DNA from: Lentzea albida
GTDB lineage: Bacteria > Actinomycetota > Actinomycetes > Mycobacteriales > Pseudonocardiaceae
Reading direction: 5' to 3'
DNA: 64,000 nucleotides
Assembly: GCF_900111005.1 (NCBI RefSeq)
Contig: NZ_FOFV01000024.1
Location: forward strand, 62,448 to 126,447
Shown here one piece after another: positions 52,325 through 59,822 of this stretch. How positions within the stretch are numbered: position 1 is the first letter of the stretch; each line of letters starts with the position of its first letter. Below the pieces are notes generated by a model. The model ran no database searches, had not been told where the DNA came from, and saw nothing but the letters and a program-made list of their open reading frames with translations. Both the position numbers and the translations under genes were made by a program.

Positions 52325-52705
52325 ATGCCGGGCCATGTCGTGGTGGTCGGGTACGGCGCGATGGCGGTGGATGCGCTGCGGCACATCTGTTCGTCCGACG
52401 CGACGGACGATCTCGTGGTGCTGGACGTGGACGCGTTCGCGTTGACCGCCGCCCTCGCCAACGGTGCCAAGGCGTTGCGCGGAGACGGGCGGGATCCCGG
52501 CGACCTGCGGCGTGCCGGGGTTCCGTCCGCTGCGCGCGTGATCATCGCCGCACCGGACGACGACGGGTTGCTCACCGCGATCGCCGTGCGCAGCCTCACC
52601 GAGTCCGTAGCGGTGACCGCGGTGATCCGGCAAGCCTCCCGGCGGGACCAGTTCCTGCGGGCGGGGGTGGACGAGGTGCTGCTGAAGCTGCCTCGGGAGG
52701 ACTGA
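52325..52705 (+). CDS. Solitary TrkA-N (RCK) NAD-binding domain protein
   Basis: The 126-residue protein is a single Rossmann domain: HVVVVGYGAMAVDALRHI with GxGxxA, VVLDVDAFAL with the acidic beta-2 end, GDGRDPGDLRRAGVPSAARVIIAAPDDDG, and a C-terminal RAGVDEVLLKLP. Such RCK-N domains gate K+ channels or transporters on NAD(H) or ATP binding. There is no membrane pore domain in or next to it, so it either regulates a distant channel or is a truncated Kch-like protein. The start lacks a clear ribosome binding site. The extended palindrome at 52214 precedes it. Confidence 0.8.
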   Translation: MPGHVVVVGYGAMAVDALRHICSSDATDDLVVLDVDAFALTAALANGAKALRGDGRDPGDLRRAGVPSAARVIIAAPDDDGLLTAIAVRSLTESVAVTAVIRQASRRDQFLRAGVDEVLLKLPRED

Positions 52706-52958
52706 GCCGCACTGTCTGCGGCGACGCTCCGCCCGTGGCGGACGCTGCTCCGCCTCACTCCGGCGGACCTCGCGCGAAGGTGGCGACAGGTCGATGTCAC
52801 CATGAACCTGGTGAGCACCGCACCGCGCGCCGGAGAGCTGCGCGCCGCAAGCGCGGACATCAGTGTCCACGGGAACGCGGGCGGCATCTTTCCGGTCTGC
52901 CGTGCGTCTGCAGGGCGCGGGTGCGGTTCGATTCTCGTCGTGCCCTGTCCGGCCGTCT

Positions 52959-54719
52959 TCAGCGGTCGGGGACCGGCGGCGGTGTTCCGGTGAGATGCCG
53001 CGCCAGAACGGATGCGGGCGGCTGGACCGGAGTTCTCCCGTCGAGCGCTCCTCCAGCCGCGGCACGGAACCTGCTGCGAACCCGGGGCGGCCACCTCTGC
53101 TGGTCGAGCACACCCAGGTGGTACGCGGTCGCGATCATGAGGGAGCTGTTGTTGGCACAGCGCAACTTCCGCGCCAAGCTGCGCAGCTGGTAGTCCACGC
53201 CTCGCCGAGTGATCCCGAGCCGGCCTGCCGTCTCCTCGTTGGACAGACCGAGCGCTTTGATCTCCAGCACCACGATTTCGTTGTCCGTCAACAGGATCGG
53301 TCTGATCTCCTCCGAGGCGGTGCGCCGTGGACGCAGGATCGCGACCACCGAAGAGGATCCGTCCTCCTCGCCGGGAACCAGAACACAGGTCACAGCCGCG
53401 TGCACGACCCGCCCGTCTCGTGTGCGGTACCTGCGCGCGAAAGCGACCGCACGGCGGTTCCCGGACAACAGCGCGGCGATCTGCTCCTCGGCGTCAGGCG
53501 TGTCATCGGTCTCGTGGAAGTCGGCTACAGCCTGTCCTCTCAGCTCCGAGAGCCGAGCGCTGAAGATCTCGCACAGGGCGGGATTGGCGTCGAGAACGAT
53601 ACCGGTCTCGGACAGCACCAGCATGGGAATCGGAGCCCGGTCGAACAGGGCCTGGTAGCGGTCACGCCACCTCACCAGCTCGCGGTCGGCCAGGACGCGC
53701 TCGGTGAGGTCCAGTCCGATGTTCCCCTCGAGATAACGGCCCTCAGCGTCGGTGAAAGCGAAGCGGTGCCCGAAGATGTGCACCTCACCCTGTGCCAGCG
53801 GAATCCGCCACACCCTCGTCTCCGCGCCACCTGACTCCTTGAGCCTCGCGTGCATCACGTCCATGGCGTTCGCCACCACCGGTGCGAAGGCGGCGCTCGC
53901 AGCGAAAGGGGGGTGCACGGAGTCGGGTACCTGGTAGGCGCGGCGAGCTGCCTCGTTGAGCCAGGTGTAGTCGCCGTTCTCGTCGCGGATCGCCGCCGTG
54001 GCGGGCGACCGATCCATGAACAGCCGGAATCGGGCCTCGGCCGAGTACCTCGCGTGGTCGGCGGTGACGAGGTCGTGCACGTCGATCGCGACACCGAGCA
54101 CACCGACCACCTGGTCGCCGCACCGTTGCGGGACCGCGTAGCCCTGCGTCCAGCGGCCATTCCACAGGTAACGCCCGTCCGCGTCCCGTCCGCCCAGCGC
54201 GGTGCGGAAGATGCGCAGCACCTCCTCCCGAGCGGGATGTCCCACGGGCACCAACTGGTCCACCCGTTCGCCTTCGCCGTTCAACTGCGGACTGAACAGC
54301 GTCGAGCCCGTGACCACCCTGACCCTTCCCGTGAGATCGGTGACGGTGAAGACCACGGGGAGCCGGTCGAGCAGCAGCTTCATCTGCTCCACCGCGAACC
54401 GGTGCTCGGTCACGTCCTGCACGGAACAGGCGACCAGGTGGCCGTCTTCTCCGCTCTCGACGCCGAACATGCGGAGCTCGACCCACCCGGTGGAACCGTC
54501 GGGCTTGCGGCTGCGCACCACGACCACCTCGGGAGAGCCACCGCCGGCCACGCGGCGCTCGGCCTCCACGACCTCCGCCGACCGCTCGAACTCCACGTCG
54601 TCGCGGGCCGTGTGGCGCCACACCACGGCGCCACCTCCGTCCCGAACCTCCGCCATGAGTGGTGCCGGCAGCCGGAGCACGTCGAACAGCGCCTCCCGCG
54701 GAACAGCGCCTGTGCGCAT
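52959..54719 (-). CDS. Four-PAS sensor with LuxR-type HTH (PAS-LuxR regulator)
   Basis: The 586-residue protein has four PAS-like regions: about 10-108, 112-228 (LLDRLPVVFTVTDLTGRVRVV), 236-350 (LFMDRSPATAAIRDENGDYTWLN) and 356-466 (LFDRAPIPMLVLSETGIVLDANPALCEIF). A LuxR-type HTH follows at about 475-540 (LTDNEIVVLEIKALGLSNEE, ITRRGVDYQLRSLARKLRC). The tail has AYHLGVLDQQRWPP. It is a clear paralogue of 42446-43852. ATG 54719 is chosen because GGAGG lies six bases upstream; ATG 54725 would overlap it. A long palindrome lies 64 bp upstream. A secreted-protein gene precedes it on the same strand. Confidence 0.88.
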   Translation of the reverse strand: MRTGAVPREALFDVLRLPAPLMAEVRDGGGAVVWRHTARDDVEFERSAEVVEAERRVAGGGSPEVVVVRSRKPDGSTGWVELRMFGVESGEDGHLVACSVQDVTEHRFAVEQMKLLLDRLPVVFTVTDLTGRVRVVTGSTLFSPQLNGEGERVDQLVPVGHPAREEVLRIFRTALGGRDADGRYLWNGRWTQGYAVPQRCGDQVVGVLGVAIDVHDLVTADHARYSAEARFRLFMDRSPATAAIRDENGDYTWLNEAARRAYQVPDSVHPPFAASAAFAPVVANAMDVMHARLKESGGAETRVWRIPLAQGEVHIFGHRFAFTDAEGRYLEGNIGLDLTERVLADRELVRWRDRYQALFDRAPIPMLVLSETGIVLDANPALCEIFSARLSELRGQAVADFHETDDTPDAEEQIAALLSGNRRAVAFARRYRTRDGRVVHAAVTCVLVPGEEDGSSSVVAILRPRRTASEEIRPILLTDNEIVVLEIKALGLSNEETAGRLGITRRGVDYQLRSLARKLRCANNSSLMIATAYHLGVLDQQRWPPRVRSRFRAAAGGALDGRTPVQPPASVLARHLTGTPPPVPDR

Positions 54720-54782
54720 CGCCATCCTCCGGGCTCGATGGAACTTGATCAGCATCGCGCGGGACGTTCGTCGGCGGCGCCG

Positions 54783-54812
54783 GTGGTTGGTGTGCGCGTG
54801 CACACCAACCAC
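54783..54812. promoter_or_regulatory. Extended GTGC-N4-GCAC palindrome, site e
   Basis: A 30-bp inverted repeat with one mismatched pair; the left arm is GTGGTTGGTGTGCGC and the right GTGCACACCAACCAC. It lies 64 bp upstream of the PAS-LuxR start at 54719, in the 123-bp gap after the secreted-protein gene. It is close to site d. Autoregulation of the PAS-LuxR gene is my inference. Confidence 0.78.
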
Positions 54813-54842
54813 ACGGTCACTTCCGTTGCGACGGCGCTGTCG

Positions 54843-55352
54843 TCAGTGTTCCTGGAAGACGCACTTCATGCCGGTGGGCACACCGACCCAGCCGCTCCCG
54901 ACGACGGGGTCGTTCGCTCCGCCACCACCGATCTGCCTGCTGCGAACCTGGAACTCGTGCTTCTGGAACTCGGGCACACCGAAGATCCGGCCGCCCTTGG
55001 CGCCGAAGGTCCTCTCGCAGGTGGCGTTGATGGCGATCGTCTTGGACTGGTCCGCGTTGACCCCGAAGTTCGCCGACAAGGAGTCCTTGACCAGGTTGAA
55101 GCCGATGTTCGAGCTGTAGCCCACGCTGCCGGTGAAGGACTTCGTGTAGCTGCAGTAGAGAGTGCCGGGGTAGACGGACGACGCGGAGCACAACGACGTG
55201 CCCGACACGCTGTAGAAGCCCTTCGCCGTGATGTTCGAGATGTAGCAGCCGAAGGGCTCGCACACCCCCGCTGCCGAGGCGGGAACGGTGCCCACGGCCA
55301 CCGTCGCCACCGCGAACGCGGCAGAGATGACGACACGCGCCAGTTTCCTCAT
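54843..55352 (-). CDS. Small secreted cysteine-containing protein, paralogue B
   Basis: The 169-residue protein has a signal peptide (KLARVVISAAFAVATVAVG, cleavage near ASA-AG). The mature part has CEPFGCYISN, LCSASS, YCSYTKSFTG, then ATCERTFGAKGGRIFGVPEF, RQIGGGGANDPVVGSGWVG and a C-terminal PTGMKCVF. It keeps all six mature cysteines of paralogue A (44808-45365), lacking only the APQ repeat. No known family is recognised. The ATG at 55352 follows AAGGAGAAGAAA. Its neighbour downstream is a PAS-LuxR gene, and a palindrome (site f) lies 141 bp upstream. Confidence 0.82.
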   Translation of the reverse strand: MRKLARVVISAAFAVATVAVGTVPASAAGVCEPFGCYISNITAKGFYSVSGTSLCSASSVYPGTLYCSYTKSFTGSVGYSSNIGFNLVKDSLSANFGVNADQSKTIAINATCERTFGAKGGRIFGVPEFQKHEFQVRSRQIGGGGANDPVVGSGWVGVPTGMKCVFQEH

Positions 55353-55492
55353 TTTCTTCTCCTTCAGAAGACGGCGGAATCACGATCTGCCTCGTTTTCA
55401 GGAGGTCGATCCGCCTGGAGCCGATGACCGGCTTGGAACTCGTGCACGGCCAAGGCTGCCAGTCGTTCCACAGTGGAGAACCGATGTTTGAG

Positions 55493-55504
55493 GTGCAGCT
55501 GCAC
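55493..55504. promoter_or_regulatory. GTGC-N4-GCAC palindrome, site f
   Basis: GTGCAGCTGCAC is a perfect 12-bp palindrome, followed by ACAT on the right. It is 141 bp upstream of the secreted paralogue B start (55352), further than the other sites, and lacks the GGT/ACC arms, so it is a weaker member. Confidence 0.4.
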
Positions 55505-55659
55505 ACATCGAATTTCGCCAGGGTCGACGAGGTCCCACGCCCGCCCCTGTGACGTGCGGTGCGCATTGCCGGCAGTCGAACCGAACCGCCCCTGTTTCGA
55601 ACCACAGGTGAAACGGAGGTGTGACCATGGGTTCACGACGTCACCCAGGCAATGCGCGA

Positions 55660-55875
55660 CATGCGCGTCATGTCCCTGCGGCATAACAAAAGCACTGCAA
55701 CGAGCACCGGCTCACCAGACCCGTGACCAGCTACCGCCAGATGTTCACGAGCAGTTCGGAGCGGCGCATGATCTTGACGGCGCTGGCCGTCGACCCGTCC
55801 ACACGCGGAGCCCCGGTGGGGTGGTCAACGAACACCGATATGCCGCGATGACCTTCCGTGCGGCACAGGTACGAG
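55660..55875 (+). mobile_element. Remnant of a DDE (rve-type) transposase, copy 3
   Basis: The plus strand reads HARHVPAA, a stop, QKHCNEHRLTRP, then in a second frame LPPDVHEQFGAAHDLDGAGRRPV and VNEHRYAAMTFRAAQV. This matches the C-terminal end of the copy at 41118-41958 (HARHVPAAYQKHYNEHRPHQ, VHDLDASGCRPV, INEHRYAA), including the sequence just beyond the stop codon. Only the last quarter is left, and it carries a stop and a frameshift. Confidence 0.82.
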
Positions 55876-55879
55876 CCCT

Positions 55880-56330
55880 TCACCATTGGCCGAGTGGGTG
55901 GACCCGTACTTCAGCCTGAGGGGCCATGCCCTTGGGGGCCGGCATTCGGGGCGATGAGGGTCTTCTCCAACCACCACGGTGAGGCTGCGGCAGGCGGCAT
56001 GATCGTCGGGATTGCGGGCGCCAGGCGATCAACCGCTTCGGGCGGCGGGCGATGAACGTGCGCCGGACACCGGCAGCCACCGCCTGCGAGAGCAGGCCCG
56101 CTGCGGTTGCGGCGAGCAGGACGGCGACGATCACCAGCACGACCGAGGCCGGCTTGGTTCCGATCTGCTTCACTACGCGTTCCAGTTCGCTCGCGAGCCG
56201 AACGATGTCCAGGGCGTGCCGGTGACCGAGGAACTTCGCCACCGCGACGGCTGCCACGAACAACAGGCCCGGGAGGGCCAGCGCGGTGAGCCGGCGGTCG
56301 GCGAGCTTCTTGCCAGCTCGGATAGAAACG
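55880..56330 (-). pseudogene. Probable relic of a two-helix membrane protein
   Basis: The minus frame contains KKLADRRLTALALPGLLFVA, ELERVVKQIGTKPASVVLVI and VAVLLAATAAGLLSQAVAAG, two membrane helices, then FIARRPKRLIAWR. No start codon with a ribosome binding site is seen, and the C-terminus runs into Arg-rich sequence without coding character. I recognise no family. It is either a decayed gene or an N-terminally misread small membrane protein. Confidence 0.4.
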
Positions 56331-56425
56331 CCGTCACGGGCTAGTCCGCCCGAATGATCCGGGCACCGCAGGAGTCCACACCGGACAGGAGCAGCGGTGC
56401 CGGCTCTTCTCCGGCGGACAGGTCG

Positions 56426-57361
56426 TCAGCCGGTCGTCTCTGTTGTGGTGTTCGCGGTTCGGGTGCGCAGCCAGCTGGCGGTGACCGCGGTGACGAGCAC
56501 CGTGGCGACCACGGCGAGGGAGACACCTGTGGGGATCTTGAAGATGTCCAGCAGCAGCATCTTGACGCCGACCCACACGAGCACCAGCGCGAGGCCGAGC
56601 TTGAGGTAGACGAAGCGGTGCATCAAGTCGGCGAGCAGGAAGTACAGGGCGCGCAGGCCGAGGATGGCGAATGCGTTGGAGGTGAACACGAGGAACGGTT
56701 GCTGGGTGACGGCGAAGATGGCGGGGATGGAGTCCACGGCGAACACGACGTCGGTCACCTCGACCAGGACCAGGACCGCGAGCAGCGGCGTGGCCACCCA
56801 GCGCCCGGCCTGCCGCACCAGGAACTTGGCGCCGTGGTAGGTGTCGGTGACCGGGATCAGTCGACGGAACAGGCGCAGGACGACGCTGTGTTCGGGGTCC
56901 ATGGTCTCGTTGCGGTGCAACGCCATCCGGATGCCGGTGACGACCAGGAACGCGCCGAACACGTACAGGATCCAGGCGAAGCTCGCGATCAGCACCGACC
57001 CGGCGGCGATGAAGACGGCGCGGAACACCAGTGCGCCGAGCACACCGTAGAACAGCACTCGGTGCTGGTACTCGCGGGGAACGGCGAAGTAGCCGAAGAT
57101 GATCGCGAAGACGAAGACGTTGTCGACGGCGAGGGACTTCTCGATGACGTAGCCGGCGAAGTACTGACCGGCGAACTCCGCGCCCCACACCCACCACACG
57201 ACGGCGCCGAAGCCCAGGCCCAGCGCCAGCCACACGGCCGACCACACGGCGGCTTCCCGCACGCCGATCACCTGTGCCCTGCGGTGGGCGAACAGGTCGA
57301 TCACGAGCATCAGCAGGATGACGCCGAGCACGGCGGCCCAGGCCCACAGGGGAACGAGCAT
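56426..57361 (-). CDS. TerC-family membrane protein
   Basis: The 311-residue protein has eight to nine membrane helices and the TerC signatures EKSLAVDNVFVFAIIFGYF, VEVTDVVFAVDSIPAIFAVT, TSNAFAILGLRALYFLLADL and FVYLKLGLALVLVWVGVKML, with the conserved acidic residues in membrane segments (SLAVDN and VTDVVFAVDS). The family includes Alx and TerC, linked to manganese export and tellurite or pH stress. The ATG at 57361 follows GGAGGTG. It has no ter-operon partners here. Confidence 0.93.
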   Translation of the reverse strand: MLVPLWAWAAVLGVILLMLVIDLFAHRRAQVIGVREAAVWSAVWLALGLGFGAVVWWVWGAEFAGQYFAGYVIEKSLAVDNVFVFAIIFGYFAVPREYQHRVLFYGVLGALVFRAVFIAAGSVLIASFAWILYVFGAFLVVTGIRMALHRNETMDPEHSVVLRLFRRLIPVTDTYHGAKFLVRQAGRWVATPLLAVLVLVEVTDVVFAVDSIPAIFAVTQQPFLVFTSNAFAILGLRALYFLLADLMHRFVYLKLGLALVLVWVGVKMLLLDIFKIPTGVSLAVVATVLVTAVTASWLRTRTANTTTETTG

Positions 57362-57583
57362 CGGTGGTACACCTCCGGTTCGTGAGCGGAACCAGAGGTC
57401 TCCCCGACCACCTCGCGGCGACGTCGTCGCGCGTGGTGGTGCCGGGACCGGGCGGCCGTCGGGGCTGCCGTACTGACGATCCCGGGCGAGGTGGGTACTC
57501 CCCTCCGTGCCTCAAGAATGACGAACTGGAGTTCGTCAGTCAAGGTTGATCCCCGTCACTCGTGGACCATTAGGCTGGATGTC

Positions 57584-57931
57584 ATGACGCCTGCCGAGCA
57601 CTCAGCGCCGCCAGGGGAGCGCGCCGCCGGCTCGTGGACGTTCCTGAGCAACCACGCGCATGTGCTGCTGTGCCTGGCCTCCGACCCGGACCAGACGTTG
57701 CCGGTGATCGCCGAGCGAGTCGGCATCACCAGTCGCGCTGTGCAGCTGATCCTCGTGGACTTGATCGACGGCGGGTACGTCGTGCGAACGCGGAACGGTC
57801 GCCGCAACCACTACGAGGTCAATTCCGACGGTCACCTGCGCCACCCGCTGGAGGCCCATCACAGCATCGCCGACCTCATCGCGGCGCTTGGTCTGGCCGA
57901 ACCCGGCGAACCACCTCCTCGTGGCAGCTGA
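57584..57931 (+). CDS. MarR-like winged-helix regulator
   Basis: The 115-residue protein has FLSNHAHVLLCLASDPDQTL, a recognition region VIAERVGITSRAVQLILVDL and a wing GGYVVRTRNGRRNHYEVNSD. This is a single winged-helix domain of MarR/PF12802 type. TAGGCT at 57571-57576 sits 7 bp before the ATG, so the mRNA may be leaderless. It diverges from TerC. No ligand-binding domain is present. Confidence 0.83.
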   Translation: MTPAEHSAPPGERAAGSWTFLSNHAHVLLCLASDPDQTLPVIAERVGITSRAVQLILVDLIDGGYVVRTRNGRRNHYEVNSDGHLRHPLEAHHSIADLIAALGLAEPGEPPPRGS

Positions 57932-58077
57932 CCATCCCTGTCCTGTGGACCGGATCGCACGAGATCGCGCGAGCGGAAAAGCCCTCGGGTTTCTCACACG
58001 GTCCGATTCGCGGAGGTTGGTGCCGCAGTTCAGCTCGTGGCGGTGCCACGGTGAACGAGGTCGACCAGGGAGACCAG

Positions 58078-58500
58078 TCAGGGGCCGGTGGGGTCGGAGT
58101 GTTCGAGGAGCACCCGGTGCATGATCGCGCCGACGAGGGTGAAGATCACTTGTTGCGGGTCTGCGTCCTCGCGCCATTCGCCGCGGGCGCGGGCTCGTTC
58201 GGCGATGGCGAGCACGGGTGATGCCTGCTCAGAGATCTGCTGTGCGGCAAGGGCTGCGATGTCGCCGACGGCCTCCGCGCTGATCGCGGCGCGTGCCAGG
58301 GCGGTGCCCTCGGGGCGTGACAGGAGCGCGGCGACGGCGTGGAGGTCGCCGCGCAGGGTGCCGGTGTCGGCGAAGTCGGTGCGCAGTCCGTCCATCGCGG
58401 CGGCGACCAGAGCCTCCTTGGTGGGCCAGTGCCAGCAGACGCCGGTCTTGTTGACCTCGGCTCGCTGCGCCACCCGGTCGACGCTGAGTCGTGATCCGGG
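58078..58500 (-). pseudogene. TetR-family regulator lacking its first helices
   Basis: The frame reads RLSVDRVAQRAEVNKTGVCWHWPTKEALVAAAM, the second half of a TetR HTH, followed by a helical ligand domain and the end LVGAIMHRVLLEHSD. The first HTH helix expected upstream (about 25 residues) is absent. Instead the upstream sequence belongs to the NACHT relic in another frame. In the usual TetR motif the stretch reads GVYRHWPTKE; here it is GVCWHWPTKE. It is probably not functional. Confidence 0.72.
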
Positions 58501-59310
58501 CGTCCGCGGCGATGCTGTCGCGGGCACCGGCCGCCGCGGACGTCTCCCGGTCGTCCGCCTCCATCGTGAGCCAGGTGCCCAACCCGACGCCCGCCACGAC
58601 CGCGAGCGCCACTGCCGACAACAGGACCGCGGGAGTCGTCACGAAGCTGTGCGCGGGGTTCCACACGTCGACCTCGCCGAGCCAGGTGTACAGCGGCACC
58701 AGCTCGCCGGGCAGCCGCGGGTCCGGCGGCGGGAGCAGGTGCAGCGCCTTGGCCACCACCCAGCCGCCACCCGCCGGCATCGCGCCGAGAAGTGCGGCGC
58801 TGAGGAGGGCACCGGGCACCAGCAGTCCGGTCCAGAGCAGCCACAGCTTCCAGTTCCACCGGTTCACCAGCCGTCGTGGTGCCGGCCCGGACCCGGCGAG
58901 CTCCCACCATCGGAACATCGTGGTGTGGGGGTGTCGAGGAACCTGGCCAGGTGGTGCAACCAGCGTTCGGCATCGGCAGACTCGAACCACGCGGCTGATT
59001 CGGTCGCGAGGTCCGGCGACTGTTCGCGCGGTTCGTAGGCGGCTTGCACGTACGACCGCAGCAGCTCCGCCTCGACCGACTCCCGCGTGTCCAGGTTCAG
59101 CACCAGCAGCTCGGCGGGATCGCGGCGCGAGTCCTCGAACACCACCCGCGACAGGTGGAGCATCAACGGCGTGGACAGCGCCTGCGCAACCGGACTTCCG
59201 CCGTCCCGCATCGCGTCGAGCACCGAACGCCACGTCGCCGGCTCCACGCTGGACTTCACCAGGTAGTCCTCGGCGGACGTGAGCGACACCGGTTCGACCC
59301 GCACCACGTG
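58500..59310 (-). pseudogene. Fragments of a NACHT-NTPase membrane protein
   Basis: Minus-strand segments read VVRVEPVSLTSAEDYLVKS, WRSVLDAMRDGGSPVAQALS and TPLMLHLSRVVFEDSRRDP in one frame. After a frame change near 58930 come MFRWWELAGSGPAPRRLV and membrane helices (LWLLWTGLLVPGALLSAALL, VLLSAVALAVVAGVGLG). The pattern VxPLS...W..VL..L..PL.L.LAR is the downstream part of NACHT domains in actinomycete membrane-tethered STAND NTPases. The Walker A half is missing, and the 3' part is cut by the TetR relic. Confidence 0.65.
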
Positions 59311-59545
59311 CGTGCCGGTCGAAGAACACAGCAAGTCGCGCTCTCGTGACCGTGCCTTCGGGCAGCTCGGCGCCGCCGAAGCTGTACTCCTCGTAGTCGC
59401 GCAATCGTAGTTCGCGGTCCTCAGTGACCATCTCGGCGCACCGCTGGGAGTTGGCGCGTCCAACTTCGTCGGCGTAGTGCTGTCTGCCGTCGCACTCGAT
59501 CACGCTGCGGTTCCGCCGCGGCTTCAACGGATCGACGTCTCGCTG
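59311..59545 (-). pseudogene. C-terminal fragment of a nuclease-like (DUF559-type) protein
   Basis: The minus frame reads VIECDGRQHYADEVGRANSQ, MVTEDRELRLRDYEEYSFGG and AELPEGTVTRARL. DGxQHY followed by DRELR and a YxxxxFGGAEL end is the usual pattern of endonuclease-fold DUF559-like domains. The rest of the gene is absent on both sides. It directly precedes the NACHT relic. Confidence 0.55.
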
Positions 59546-59822
59546 TCGTACTCGTTGGCACGTGGTTCGGCCTGCACCGCAATGGTTCTGGACAGCATAC
59601 GAGTCGGACGTTCACGAGGATGGAGCAGTGATTGCCGGTTTGTCCAGCGGTTTCTCTTCGGGGCGGCCGGTTGAAGGGGCCGACGCCGTGCTCGCCTTCG
59701 ACGAGCACGGCAGCCCACACTCGGTTCCAGCGAAACCCCTAGTGCCCAGAAGCCTATTTTCGCTCCTGAGGAACAGGTCCGTCCCACTGTGGGCCCCGGC
59801 TGACGCTAGGAGAGGAATCGGC
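59546..59822. other. Intergenic region upstream of gmd
   Basis: No gene is convincing. The part next to 59823 contains AGGAGAGG as the ribosome binding site for gmd. I recognise no operator. Confidence 0.4.
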
